From the NCBI GenBank assembly GCA_963715575.1, contig OY970250.1, forward strand, positions 434,001 to 498,000: DNA of 64,000 bases. Direction: 5' to 3'. The DNA is from AC-32 sp963715575. GTDB taxonomy: Bacteria; Actinomycetota; Thermoleophilia; Gaiellales; Gaiellaceae. Below are positions 35,302 through 43,675 of the stretch, in pieces. Below the pieces are notes generated by a model. That model was not told the DNA's origin, made no database searches, and saw only the letters and a program-made list of their open reading frames with translations. The stretch's first letter is position 1. Every line of letters begins with the position of its first letter. The position numbers and the translations under genes are program-made.

Positions 35302-35874
35302 ATGAGCACCGTCGACGCAGGTGAGATCCGGGTCGGCGCTCGGCTCCGGGCCCGCCGGCTCGAGCTCGGGCTGACGATGAGCGAGGTCGCCGAGCGCAGC
35401 GGCCTGACCGCCGGCTTCATCAGCCAGCTCGAGCGCGACCTGACCTCCGCGTCCCTGTCCTCGCTCTACCGCATCTGCGCCGTGCTCGGGCTGCGCGTCG
35501 GCAGCCTGATCGACGACGTGCCCGCAGGCAGGCTGATCCGCCGGGACGAGCAGGCGCGCCGCTCGCTGGCGCTGGGCAACGCCGAGCACCTGCTGCTCAG
35601 CTCGGGCGAAGAACGTCGCTTTCACGTCACCGAGTCGCACATCCCGCCGGGCGGCAGCGCCGGTGACGAGCTCTACACCCTGCCCGCCGACGTCGAGCTC
35701 GTCTACGTGCTCCGTGGCTCCCTCGAGCTACGGGTCGGCCACGAGCTGCACGAGCTCGAGGAGGGAGACACGCTCAGCTACTCGCCACGCGAGCCGCACA
35801 CCTGGCGGAACCCTTCCGAGACGGACGAGGCGGTCGTGCTCTGGACGGCCCTGCCGAACCCGTACGTCGTCTAG
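35302..35874 (+). CDS. XRE-family regulator with C-terminal cupin
   Basis: 190 residues. HTH at about 12-66 (LGLTMSEVAERSGLTAGFIS, QLERDLTSASLSSLYRI) and a cupin_2 domain at about 110-186 (VYVLRGSLELRVG, GDTLSYSPREPHTWRN). Such regulators bind a small molecule or metal in the cupin and repress neighbouring genes. The likely target is the divergent S41 peptidase. Its last 4 bp overlap the convergent acetyltransferase gene. Confidence 0.92.
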   Translation: MSTVDAGEIRVGARLRARRLELGLTMSEVAERSGLTAGFISQLERDLTSASLSSLYRICAVLGLRVGSLIDDVPAGRLIRRDEQARRSLALGNAEHLLLSSGEERRFHVTESHIPPGGSAGDELYTLPADVELVYVLRGSLELRVGHELHELEEGDTLSYSPREPHTWRNPSETDEAVVLWTALPNPYVV

Positions 35875-36335
35875 AAACTGATCGAGTAGCCGACGTCGAA
35901 CGGCTTCGGCGGGAACGGGACCACCCGCGAGCTGCCGTTCTCCGCCCAGCCGAGCCGCTCGTAGAAGCGACGCGCGCGGTCGTTGTGCTCGAGCACCCAG
36001 AGGTGGCAGCGCTCGCAGCCGTTCGCGCGCTGGCGCGCGAGCACGTCGTCGTGCAGCGCCCGACCGACGCCGCGGTTCCACCACTGCGGCAGCACGTAGA
36101 GGCTGTCGAGCCACTCGGTGCGATAGGCGGCGACGCCCGCGGCGGCACCGTCCTCCTCGGCGACCAGCACGGTCACCTTGTCATCGGCGAGGAAGCCTTC
36201 CCAGACCCGCGCGACCTCGGCGGTCGGGTACGGGTAGAGCTCCGGCGGGAAGACGTGCGCGTACGCCGCGATCGACGCGTCGCGCTGAATCGCCGCCAGC
36301 GCCCGGGCCTCGTCCGGGCGCGCCTCCCTGATCAC
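35871..36335 (-). CDS. GNAT-family N-acetyltransferase
   Basis: 154 residues from GTG at 36335, overlapping the hydrolase stop (GTGA). GNAT fold: acetyl-CoA loop VLPQWWNRGVGRALHD at about 82-97 and the C-terminal NDRARRFYERLGWAENG. Acceptor unknown. Third gene of a cupin-hydrolase-GNAT operon. Confidence 0.88.
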   Translation of the reverse strand: MIREARPDEARALAAIQRDASIAAYAHVFPPELYPYPTAEVARVWEGFLADDKVTVLVAEEDGAAAGVAAYRTEWLDSLYVLPQWWNRGVGRALHDDVLARQRANGCERCHLWVLEHNDRARRFYERLGWAENGSSRVVPFPPKPFDVGYSISF

Positions 36336-37087
36336 GTGCCGCGGCGCTCGATGAACTCGAGCGTCCGGTTCCAGGCGTCCTCGGAGGCGCCCGCGAACTC
36401 GTCCTGCTTGCGGTCGAAGAAGCTGTGCGGCGCGCCTTCGTAGACGACGAGCTCGTGCTCGACGCCCGCATCCGAGAGCGCCTGCTCGAAGGCCTCGTTG
36501 TCGGCGGCCGTGATGTTCTGGTCGGCCCCGGCCTGCAGGGCGAGGATCGGCGCGTCCAGCTTCGAGACGAGCTGCTCGGGGCCGGGCGAGCCGTCGGCAG
36601 CAGCGCCCGGCCTGCCGTAGAAGCCGACCGCACCGGCGAGCCCGTTCTCGGCCGCGGCGGCCAGCCAGGAATGACGGCCGCCCAGGCAGAAGCCGACGGT
36701 GAAGACGGATTCGACGCCGAGCGAGCGCAGGTGCTCGACGGCCGCGGCGACGTCGGCCTGGATCTGCTCCGGCGTGACCGCCTCGACGTGCGGCCTGTAC
36801 TCGAAGTCCTCGCCGCGCTTCTCCGTTCCGGCCGTGCGGCCGAAGTAGTCGAACGCGAGCGCCGGGTAGCCGCGCTCGGCGAAGCGCAGGGCCAGCTCCT
36901 CGTAGAAGCGGTAGAGCCCGCGCACGTCGGGCAGGATCACGACGCCCTTGCCGGACGGCTCGTCAGGCGTGGCCAGGAAGGCGGCGAAGCGGTTCCCGTC
37001 GCGCGCCTCGAGTACGAGGTCGTCGTGCGACACGGCCGCGCCCGAGATGGCCGGGACGGGCGGCGAGCTGTCGCGCTCGAAGCACAT
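36332..37087 (-). CDS. Dienelactone hydrolase-family alpha/beta-hydrolase
   Basis: 251 residues. Nucleophile Cys in VGFCLGGRHSW, acid in the QAGADQNI region and His in GAPHSFFDRK; early PDVRGLYRFYEELA is typical. Cys as nucleophile is the mark of the family. Starts 2 nt after the cupin stop. Confidence 0.88.
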   Translation of the reverse strand: MCFERDSSPPVPAISGAAVSHDDLVLEARDGNRFAAFLATPDEPSGKGVVILPDVRGLYRFYEELALRFAERGYPALAFDYFGRTAGTEKRGEDFEYRPHVEAVTPEQIQADVAAAVEHLRSLGVESVFTVGFCLGGRHSWLAAAAENGLAGAVGFYGRPGAAADGSPGPEQLVSKLDAPILALQAGADQNITAADNEAFEQALSDAGVEHELVVYEGAPHSFFDRKQDEFAGASEDAWNRTLEFIERRGT

Positions 37088-37089
37088 GG

Positions 37090-37446
37090 CTAGGTCGGCT
37101 GCGGCTTCGCGCGCCGCTCAGCCAACGGCGTGCGCTCCAGCCGGCGCGGGAAGATGACCAGGACGCTCAGGCCCTCGTAGCCGGTGAACCGGTGGTCGGC
37201 GCCCGCGGGCACGAACGCGGCTTGCCCCTCGTTCAGCGCGACCGCCTCGCCCTCGACGGTCAGCGTCCCCCGTCCCTCCAGGACGACGTACAGCTCGTCG
37301 TCGGCGTGGGCGCTCTGGTGGTCCGGCTCGGGCGCGACGAGCACGTAGACGCCGACCTCCAGCCCGGGCGACTCGTGAATGATCTCGTAGCCGCCGCCCG
37401 CCGCTGCGAGCCGCTGCCTCGTCCTCTCGACTTCGAGCGCGTTCAC
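37090..37446 (-). CDS. Single-domain cupin protein
   Basis: 118 residues from GTG. Cupin motif 1 in SAHADDELYVVLEGRGTL and motif 2 in FVPAGADHRF provide probable metal ligands. Function unknown; operon partner of the hydrolase and acetyltransferase. Confidence 0.83.
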   Translation of the reverse strand: MNALEVERTRQRLAAAGGGYEIIHESPGLEVGVYVLVAPEPDHQSAHADDELYVVLEGRGTLTVEGEAVALNEGQAAFVPAGADHRFTGYEGLSVLVIFPRRLERTPLAERRAKPQPT

Positions 37447-37454
37447 TGCAGGCG

Positions 37455-37460
37455 AGCCTA
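37455..37460 (-). promoter_or_regulatory. -10 box TAGGCT of the cupin operon
   Basis: TAGGCT on the minus strand, 8 nt before the GTG at 37446. Confidence 0.55.
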
Positions 37461-37465
37461 CCGCC

Positions 37466-37771
37466 TTAGCCGCGCGGGACCAGCTGCTCGTTCTCCCGGC
37501 CGGCGCGCCACTCGACCCTCGTCTGCTGCTCGCGGATGCGCTCGTCGCCGTGCCGCACCCAGCCGTAGTAGTGAGTGGCGAGCACGACTGCCCACAGCGA
37601 GACGACGAAGTAGGCGAGCCACGGGACGTTGCCTGTCGGTACGCCCAGGATCACCACGACGACGGCGAGCGCGAAGACTGCGGCGTGCCGGCGCCACGCC
37701 CTGCGCGCATCGGCCACGTACAGCTCGCGTTCGGCCGCCTCGTAGTCGTGCACTGTGATTGGAGCTCTCAT
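37466..37771 (-). CDS. 2TM-domain membrane protein
   Basis: 101 residues. Start ATG overlaps the YbaK stop (ATGA) and also has GGAGGAG upstream. Cytoplasmic amphipathic start, two membrane helices (about 30-48 and 54-74) joined by a short PTGNVPW turn, then a charged tail with WVRHGDERIREQ. This is the 2TM domain also seen on histidine kinases; function unknown. Confidence 0.78.
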   Translation of the reverse strand: MRAPITVHDYEAAERELYVADARRAWRRHAAVFALAVVVVILGVPTGNVPWLAYFVVSLWAVVLATHYYGWVRHGDERIREQQTRVEWRAGRENEQLVPRG

Positions 37772-38271
37772 GGGTTCTCCTCCTTTTGTTCCCGCGGGAC
37801 TTCCGCCGCGAGATCGGCCACTTCGGCATCGGCGAGCGACAGCAGGTCGCCCGTGCGCAGCCGGATGGACTCGCCGTGAGTCCCGGCATCGAGCAGGATG
37901 AACGTATTGTCGAACACGCGCTGGTCGACGAGGACGCGGTCGTAGGAACCTCCGACGGGCGGAACCGCCCCGAGCTCGAACTCGGGGTATGCCCCGACGA
38001 GGTCTGCTTCGCTCGCCAGCCTCGTCTCGCTGCCGAGCACGATCCGTGCCTTCTCGAGATCGAGCCGGTCGGCGGCTTCGAGCACGACGCGGACGTACCC
38101 GGCCGGCGTCCGGAGGATCAGCGTCTTGACGACCTCGTGCGGATCCGCGTGCAGCGCCTCCGCTTCGGCGAGCGCCGACTCCGTGTGCCGGTGGGGGAAG
38201 AGCTCGTACGACACGTGCTCTCGCCTGAGTGCCTTGAGCAACGCGTCTGCCGGTTGGTGTGTGCCGAGCAT
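37768..38271 (-). CDS. YbaK/EbsC-type aminoacyl-tRNA deacylase-like protein
   Basis: 167 residues from the ATG at 38271, with AAGGAGG 4 nt upstream. Family features: catalytic-type Lys in HEVVKTLILRTPAGY, GAVPPVGG, and a final strand with DAGTHGESIRL. YbaK and ProX proteins hydrolyse mis-acylated tRNA; here no synthetase is adjacent. Confidence 0.83.
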   Translation of the reverse strand: MLGTHQPADALLKALRREHVSYELFPHRHTESALAEAEALHADPHEVVKTLILRTPAGYVRVVLEAADRLDLEKARIVLGSETRLASEADLVGAYPEFELGAVPPVGGSYDRVLVDQRVFDNTFILLDAGTHGESIRLRTGDLLSLADAEVADLAAEVPREQKEENP

Positions 38272-38305
38272 GTGCCCTCCTTTGTTGAGCGCCCACATGG
38301 TCACC

Positions 38306-38332
38306 CGCCCCGATCGCGGGCACATCGGGGCG
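38306..38332. terminator. 9-bp perfect hairpin downstream of the ferredoxin-oxidoreductase operon
   Basis: CGCCCCGAT, 9-nt loop, ATCGGGGCG. It follows the last gene of the minus-strand operon by 28 bp and precedes the YbaK gene, so it may end the operon or lie in the YbaK leader. No T run. Confidence 0.5.
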
Positions 38333-38360
38333 AAGCCCTGATCGAGGTTCGGTGAACTAC

Positions 38361-38633
38361 CTAGCGCAGCCGGCCTACGAGGACGTCACGCTGCGGCCGC
38401 TGAGCGGCGTCAGGCGCCCGGGGGGCCCGCAGCTCGAGGATGTCCTGGAAGAGTCCGGCCTGCAGCCGGTCGGCATCGGCGCCCGCCGGCAGCGGCACCT
38501 CATGCCTGAAGCCGTCCGGGCCGAGCACGCGAACCACGCCTGCGCCGACGCTCACCGCGAGCTCCGCGGCGTCCGTCGTCGGCACCGTCATCGTCACGAC
38601 GAGCATGTGGTCGGTCTCCAGTGGCCCGTTCAT
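38361..38633 (-). CDS. Hsp20/alpha-crystallin-like small protein in the oxidoreductase operon
   Basis: 90 residues; ATG overlaps the porB stop. The order of strands (LVVTMTVPTTDAAELAVSVG, then VVRVLGPDGFRHEVPLPAG, then QDILELRAPRAP) follows the Hsp20/CS fold with the expected hydrophobic pattern, but without the usual N-terminal arm and with a poorly conserved IxI-type end. It is the sixth coupled gene; it may protect or assemble the iron-sulfur enzyme. Similarity judged by eye, so moderate confidence. Confidence 0.6.
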   Translation of the reverse strand: MNGPLETDHMLVVTMTVPTTDAAELAVSVGAGVVRVLGPDGFRHEVPLPAGADADRLQAGLFQDILELRAPRAPDAAQRPQRDVLVGRLR

Positions 38634-39577
38634 GCGGGGACACCTGCTTCGCAGCGATCGGAGAGCGCGTGCCAGTCGGCCTCGACGCGCTGCTGGATCT
38701 CCTCCAGGAGCGCCTCGTTCCCGGGCCGGAACAGGTGCGCGAAGCGTGCCTGCGGCCGCAGCCACTCCTCGATCGGCAGCATCTGCTCGGGCTCGTACGT
38801 CAGCCGGTAGCGGCCGTCCACGACCTCGTACAGCGGCCAGAAGCAGGTCTCGACCGCGGTGTCGAGCAGGCGGATGCCGATTCGCGGCTCGTGCCCCCAG
38901 CCGAGCGGGCAGTTCGTCAGCACGTTCAGGAAGGCCGGACCGTCGGCGGCTGCGGCGCGCTCGACCTTTTCGCTCAGGTCCTGCCAGTGCGAGCCGGCCG
39001 CCTGCCCCACGTAGGGGATGTGATGAGCGATCGCGATCGCCGTCATGTCCTTGCGCTGCTGCGCCTTGCCGAGGCTCTCGACGCCCGAGGGGCTGGTCGT
39101 GGTTGAAGCTCCGAACGGCGTCGCGCCCGACCGCTGGATGCCCGTGTTCATGTAGGCCTCGTTGTCGTAGCAGACGAACAGGAAGCGGTGACCGCGCTCG
39201 AGGGCGCCGGACAGTGCCTGCAGGCCGATGTCGTAGGTGCCGCCGTCGCCGGCGAACACGACCACCGCCGGCTCCTCCCCCGGCGGCAAGGCGTTGCGCC
39301 GCCGCAGCGCCCGCTGCGCGGCCTCGACCCCGCCGGCCACCGCGGCCGCGTTCTCGAAGGCGACGTGCATCCAGGGGACGTTCCAGGCCGTCGTCGGGAA
39401 CCGGGTGGTCGCGACCTCCAGGCAGCCGGTCGCGTTGACGACCACCACCGGCCGGTCGAACGAGTCCAGCACCGTGCGGACGACGGAGGGGATCCCGCAG
39501 CCCTGGCAGAGCGAGTGGCCGCCCGCCAGCGGCGGCAGGCCGTGCTCACGGCGGGCGAGGTTCTTCAGGCGGGACAC
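38630..39577 (-). CDS. porB: 2-oxoacid (pyruvate):ferredoxin oxidoreductase, beta subunit
   Basis: 315 residues from GTG. TPP site GDGGTYDIGLQALSG with the following NEAYMNTG; cluster cysteines in SLCQGCGIP, NATGCLE and TNCPLGWGHEP. Converts pyruvate or a related 2-oxoacid plus CoA to the acyl-CoA, CO2 and reduced ferredoxin together with the other three subunits. Overlaps porA by 13 nt. Confidence 0.92.
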   Translation of the reverse strand: MSRLKNLARREHGLPPLAGGHSLCQGCGIPSVVRTVLDSFDRPVVVVNATGCLEVATTRFPTTAWNVPWMHVAFENAAAVAGGVEAAQRALRRRNALPPGEEPAVVVFAGDGGTYDIGLQALSGALERGHRFLFVCYDNEAYMNTGIQRSGATPFGASTTTSPSGVESLGKAQQRKDMTAIAIAHHIPYVGQAAGSHWQDLSEKVERAAAADGPAFLNVLTNCPLGWGHEPRIGIRLLDTAVETCFWPLYEVVDGRYRLTYEPEQMLPIEEWLRPQARFAHLFRPGNEALLEEIQQRVEADWHALSDRCEAGVPA

Positions 39578-40725
39578 GGCTCACCTCGCAGGCCGACGTA
39601 GGCACCGGCGCGTCCGGCGAAGATGTCGCGCACGTCCTGCGGATGCAGGTCGCGCCCGCCGAGGCCGTAGACGTGGCCGCCGACGCAGGCCCCGGCGCCG
39701 CTCAGCGCCGTCGCCACCTCCGCCAGCAGCGGTGCCGCTCCTCCAGGCGAGGCCGCGCGGTCGAGGACGACCACCGACTCGACGTCTTGCAGGAGCGCAC
39801 GCACGACGTCCTCGGGGAAGGGCCGGAACGAGACGAGCTTCAGCAGCCCGACACGCTCGCCCTGGCCGCGCAGCTCGTCGACCACTTCCTTGATCGTCCC
39901 CGCCGAGGAGCCGAGCGCGACGAGCACCCGCTCCGCGCCGTCGAGCCGGTAGCCCTCGACCGGCCCGTAGCGGCGGCCTGAAAGGCCTTCGAGCTCCAGC
40001 GCGAGCTCCGGCAGCACGTCCAGCGCAGCCTCGAGCGCGGCGATCTGCTGGCGGCGCAGCTCGAAGTAGTAGTCCGGCATCGCGAACGGCCCCTGCGTCG
40101 TCGGCCGGCTGGTGTCCAGCAGCGGATGCGGGATCTCGTAGGCGCCGGTGAACCGCGTCACGTCTGCGTCGGCGAGCAGCTCGACCGGCTCCGCGGAGTG
40201 AGTGATCGTGAACCCGTCCAGGCAGACGAGCACCGGCAGCAGCACGTCCGGATGCTCGGCCAGCCGCGTCGCGAGCACGGTCAGGTCGTAGGCCTCCTGG
40301 GCGTTCTCGGCGAAGAGCTGGACGACCCCCGAGTCGCGGATCAGCATCGAGTCGGAGTGGTCGCAGTGGATGTTGATCGGCCCCGAGAGCGCGCGATTTC
40401 CCACCGCCATCACGATCGGGGCGCGCATCGCCGCGGCGATGTAGACGACCTCCGCCATCAAGGCGAGGCCCTGCGACGAGGTGGCGGTCATCGTGCGGGC
40501 GCCCGCGAGCGCCGAGCCGATCGCAGCGCTCATCGCGGAGTGCTCCGACTCGACGTCGACGAGCTCGCCGTGCGCCCTTCCGTCCGCCGCGAACTTGGCG
40601 AAGCCCTGGATGATCGGCGTCTGCGGCGTGATCGGGTAGACGGGGACGACGTCCGGGTCGATCTGCCGCATCGCGTGCGCGACCGCCTCTCCACCCGTCA
40701 GCAGCTCGAGGGCGCGGGTGCTCAC
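39565..40725 (-). CDS. porA: 2-oxoacid:ferredoxin oxidoreductase, alpha subunit
   Basis: 386 residues from GTG. VYPITPQTPI, VESEHSAMSAAIGSALAGAR, TATSSQGLALMAEVVYIAA and HCDHSDSMLIRDSG are family signatures, followed by the transketolase C-terminal domain (GLLKLVSFRPFPEDVVRALL). Carries residues for substrate and CoA binding; no iron-sulfur Cys, as expected. Confidence 0.93.
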   Translation of the reverse strand: MSTRALELLTGGEAVAHAMRQIDPDVVPVYPITPQTPIIQGFAKFAADGRAHGELVDVESEHSAMSAAIGSALAGARTMTATSSQGLALMAEVVYIAAAMRAPIVMAVGNRALSGPINIHCDHSDSMLIRDSGVVQLFAENAQEAYDLTVLATRLAEHPDVLLPVLVCLDGFTITHSAEPVELLADADVTRFTGAYEIPHPLLDTSRPTTQGPFAMPDYYFELRRQQIAALEAALDVLPELALELEGLSGRRYGPVEGYRLDGAERVLVALGSSAGTIKEVVDELRGQGERVGLLKLVSFRPFPEDVVRALLQDVESVVVLDRAASPGGAAPLLAEVATALSGAGACVGGHVYGLGGRDLHPQDVRDIFAGRAGAYVGLRGEPCPA

Positions 40726-41012
40726 GGCGTCCGCTCCTCAGGGACCATCTCGATCGCGTTGACCGGGCAGACCTCGGCGCAGATCTCGCAGCCCTTGCAG
40801 TGCGCGAGATCGAAGCCGTCGAAGGTCGTCCCGTCGAGGCGGACAGCCGAATCCGGGCAGTAGATCCAGCAGAGCAGGCAGTTGACGCAGCTCGCCAGCT
40901 CGACCTGCGGCTTCAGGCCCGTGCGCCAGCCGCCGGTCTCCGGCCGCTCGACGGTGAGCGCGTCGGCGACGCCGGCATGAGGCAGCTCGCGCCAGGGCCT
41001 CAGCTCAGGCAC
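40722..41012 (-). CDS. porD: 2-oxoacid:ferredoxin oxidoreductase, delta subunit (2[4Fe-4S] ferredoxin)
   Basis: 96 residues. Two cluster motifs: CVNCLLCWIYCP and CKGCEICAEVCP. It passes electrons from the TPP-bound intermediate to external ferredoxin or the flavoprotein. Start overlaps the porG end by 13 nt and its stop overlaps porA by 4. Confidence 0.93.
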   Translation of the reverse strand: MPELRPWRELPHAGVADALTVERPETGGWRTGLKPQVELASCVNCLLCWIYCPDSAVRLDGTTFDGFDLAHCKGCEICAEVCPVNAIEMVPEERTP

Positions 41013-41536
41013 CGGTAGCCCTCCTCGACCGCGTCGCGGACGGCGGCCTCGTCCACCTTCGCGCCCAGCACCTCGACGGCCGCGTCCTGGATGGCCTCCA
41101 GGGACGGCTCGCCGAGTGCGGCACCGACCGCGCCGAGCATCGTCACGTTCACGAAGCCGGAGCCTCGCTCGCTCGCCAATTGCGACGCCGGGACGCAGAC
41201 GACGTTGTCGCCTGCGAGCGCCGACGGCTGCTGCCCGGCGTTGACCAGCACGACGCCGTCCGCGGCGAGGCCTTCGGTCACGGCGGCCTCCGCGGCCAGC
41301 GACGGCTCGAGCACGACGACCACGTCCGGGTGCTCGACGGCATCGTGACGGCGGATCGGCCGGTCGGCGCTGCGCGTGTAGGCGCGCAGCGGGGCGCCGC
41401 GTCGCTCGGGCCCGTACTCGGGGAACGCCTGGACGAACCGTCCGGAGCGCAGCAGCGCCAGGGCCAGGATCTGCGAGGCCGTCTTCGCACCCTGTCCGGC
41501 GCGGGCGTGCCAGCGGATCTCGGTCAGGCCGTTCAT
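41000..41536 (-). CDS. porG: 2-oxoacid:ferredoxin oxidoreductase, gamma subunit
   Basis: 178 residues from the ATG at 41536. Opening EIRWHARAGQGAKTASQILA and AFPEYGPERRGAPLRAYTR are typical of PorG; the protein forms the Rossmann-like gamma domain. Overlaps both neighbours. Confidence 0.9.
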   Translation of the reverse strand: MNGLTEIRWHARAGQGAKTASQILALALLRSGRFVQAFPEYGPERRGAPLRAYTRSADRPIRRHDAVEHPDVVVVLEPSLAAEAAVTEGLAADGVVLVNAGQQPSALAGDNVVCVPASQLASERGSGFVNVTMLGAVGAALGEPSLEAIQDAAVEVLGAKVDEAAVRDAVEEGYRCLS

Positions 41537-42855
41537 CGCAGCCACTCGTCGATCGCGCGGGCCGCTCGTTTTGCGTCGCGCACTGCTTCCACGACGCTGA
41601 CGCCGCCGTTGATCACGTCGCCGCCGGCAAAGAACTTCGGGCTCGACGTGCGGCCCGTCGCCGGGTCGACGTGAACCGTGCCGCGCTGCTCGAGCTCGAG
41701 CGCCGAGATCCAGTCGGCGAGCTCGCGCCGGGAGCGCTGGCCGATCGCCTTGACGACCGTGTCGGCCTGGAGCGTGAACTCGGTGCCCGGTAGCGGCTCG
41801 GGGCGGCGCCGCCCGCTCGCGTCGGGCTCGCCGAGCCGCATCCGGCGGCACTCGACCGCCTCGACGCGCCCGGAGCCGAGGATGCGCACCGGGTCGGCGA
41901 GAAACTCGAAGCGAATCCCCTCGGCCCGGGCCTCGGCCACCTCGTGCGGGTAGGCGGGCATCTCGGCCTCGCTGCGGCGGTAGACGAGCGTCGTCGAGCT
42001 CGCGCCGAGACGCAGCGCCTCGCGCGCGACGTCGATCGCGGTGTTGCCGCCACCGACCACCACGGCGTGCCGTCCGACCGCCGGCGGCGCGGCGGTCTTG
42101 ATCCGCTCGATGAAGGGCAGCGACTCCCAGACCCCGGGGAGGTCGTCGCCGGGATACGAAACCTGCGTGTCCGGCCCCATCCCGACGCCGAGGAAGACGG
42201 CGTCCGCCTCCTCGACGATCGCTTCCAGCTCGCCGGGGCCGACATGTGAGCCGAGCCGGAACTCGACGCCGATCGCTGCGAGCGCCGCAGCCTCGTCCGG
42301 CAGTGGCTCCTGCAGCTGCCGATAGGGCGCAATCGCGTACCGGACGAGGCCACCGACCTCGTCCCGTTCGTCGAAGACCGTCACGGCATAGCCGAGCGCC
42401 GCGAGCTCGCCGGCGCAGGCGAGCCCGGCCGGCCCGGCGCCGATCACCGCGACCTTCCGGCCGTTCCACGCCGAGGGCCGGCGAATCGTGGCGCCGGCCG
42501 CGAAGGCGTGGTCCATCGCGTAGCGCTGCAGCGCCGCGATCGCGATCGGCTTGCGGCCGGCCTCTGCCAGCACGCAGGCGCCCTCGCAGAGCACCTCCGC
42601 CGGACACACCCGCGCGCAAGTCGCGCCGAGCAGGTTCTCGGCGAAGATCGTGTCCGCCGCAGCGCCGGGGTCGTCGTCCGCGATTGCAGTCACGAAGCGC
42701 GCGACGTCGACGCCCGCAGGACAGGCGACCATGCACGGCGCTGGGGCATACGGGCCGCCGCACTCGAGACAGCGATCGGCTTCGATCAGCGCATCCTCAC
42801 GCCCGAGCGGAGGATGCAGCTCCTCGAAGACGGGCTCCGTCGCGGAAACGCTCAT
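41533..42855 (-). CDS. GltD/NfnB-like FAD-NAD(P) oxidoreductase heading the por operon
   Basis: 440 residues. N-terminal Cys pattern CLECGGPYAPAPCMVACP and CARVCPAEVLCEGAC for the two clusters of GltD-type proteins; FAD motif VIGAGPAGLACAGELAA at about 136-152; NAD(P) motif VVVGGGNTAIDVAREALR; final FAGGDVINGGVSVVEAVRDAKR. As the first gene of a coupled por operon it probably links NAD(P)H with the ferredoxin used or made by the enzyme, rather than being glutamate synthase small subunit; no large subunit is present here. Confidence 0.87.
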   Translation of the reverse strand: MSVSATEPVFEELHPPLGREDALIEADRCLECGGPYAPAPCMVACPAGVDVARFVTAIADDDPGAAADTIFAENLLGATCARVCPAEVLCEGACVLAEAGRKPIAIAALQRYAMDHAFAAGATIRRPSAWNGRKVAVIGAGPAGLACAGELAALGYAVTVFDERDEVGGLVRYAIAPYRQLQEPLPDEAAALAAIGVEFRLGSHVGPGELEAIVEEADAVFLGVGMGPDTQVSYPGDDLPGVWESLPFIERIKTAAPPAVGRHAVVVGGGNTAIDVAREALRLGASSTTLVYRRSEAEMPAYPHEVAEARAEGIRFEFLADPVRILGSGRVEAVECRRMRLGEPDASGRRRPEPLPGTEFTLQADTVVKAIGQRSRRELADWISALELEQRGTVHVDPATGRTSSPKFFAGGDVINGGVSVVEAVRDAKRAARAIDEWLR

Positions 42856-42944
42856 GGCACCTCAACCTTTGCCCCGGTCGGGTCCGTCGGCATCCGCGCC
42901 GAGGCTGAACCGGCATGCGGCTTTTCCGCAGCCGATCTGGCGCT

Positions 42945-42950
42945 TACGCT
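42945..42950 (+). promoter_or_regulatory. -10 box TACGCT of mutY
   Basis: TACGCT, 7 nt before the GTG at 42958. Confidence 0.5.
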
Positions 42951-42957
42951 GGGCGGC

Positions 42958-43674
42958 GTGCAGAGGTTGCTCCTGGCGTGGTTCGACCGGAACCGGCGGC
43001 CGCTTCCCTGGCGGGAGACGCGCGACCCGTACGCGATCCTCGTCTCCGAGGTGATGCTGCAGCAGACGCAGGCCGCGCGAGTGGTGCCGCGCTGGCTCGC
43101 CTGGCTCGAGCGCTGGCCTGCGGCCGAGGCGCTCGCGGCGGCGACCACGGCGGAGGTGATCCGCGAGTGGCAGGGACTCGGCTACAACCGCCGTGCGGTC
43201 ACCCTCCAGCGGGCGGCCCGGGTCGTGGCCGAGCGAGGCTGGCCCGCCGACCTGACCGAGCTGCCCGGCGTCGGGCCCTACATGGCGGCCGCGGTCGCCT
43301 GCTTCGCCTTCCGCCGGCCCGTGCTGCCGGTGGACGTGAACGTGCGCCGGGTTCAGGAGCGAACGGGTCACGAGTTCGACCACACCTGCGCGCAGGCGCT
43401 GATGGACCTCGGCGCGACGGTCTGCATCGCCCGCGTCCCACGCTGCGGCAAGTGCCCGCTCGCCGCGGCCTGCCCGTCGCGCGGCCGCAGGTTCGAGGCG
43501 CAGCGCAAGCAAGGCCCGTTCGAAGGCTCCTTCCGGCAGCTGCGGGCTCGCACGCTGCGGCTCGTCGCCGAGTCGCCGCGTCCCCTCGCCTCGCTGGATG
43601 CCGAGGCAGTCCGCGCGCTGGAGCGGGACGAGCTCGTCCTGGTCGAGGACGAGCTCGTCCGCTTGCCTGCGTGA
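42958..43674 (+). CDS. mutY: A/G-specific adenine glycosylase, short form
   Basis: 238 residues from GTG. Removes A mispaired with G or 8-oxoG. HhH glycosylase: Glu31 in SEVMLQQTQAARV, HhH loop ELPGVGPYMAAAV, catalytic Asp126 in LPVDVNVRRV, and four cluster Cys (156, 163, 166, 172). The usual C-terminal NUDIX-like 8-oxoG recognition domain is missing; only about 60 residues follow the cluster, as in some short actinobacterial MutY proteins. Confidence 0.88.
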   Translation: MQRLLLAWFDRNRRPLPWRETRDPYAILVSEVMLQQTQAARVVPRWLAWLERWPAAEALAAATTAEVIREWQGLGYNRRAVTLQRAARVVAERGWPADLTELPGVGPYMAAAVACFAFRRPVLPVDVNVRRVQERTGHEFDHTCAQALMDLGATVCIARVPRCGKCPLAAACPSRGRRFEAQRKQGPFEGSFRQLRARTLRLVAESPRPLASLDAEAVRALERDELVLVEDELVRLPA

Positions 43675-43675
43675 T

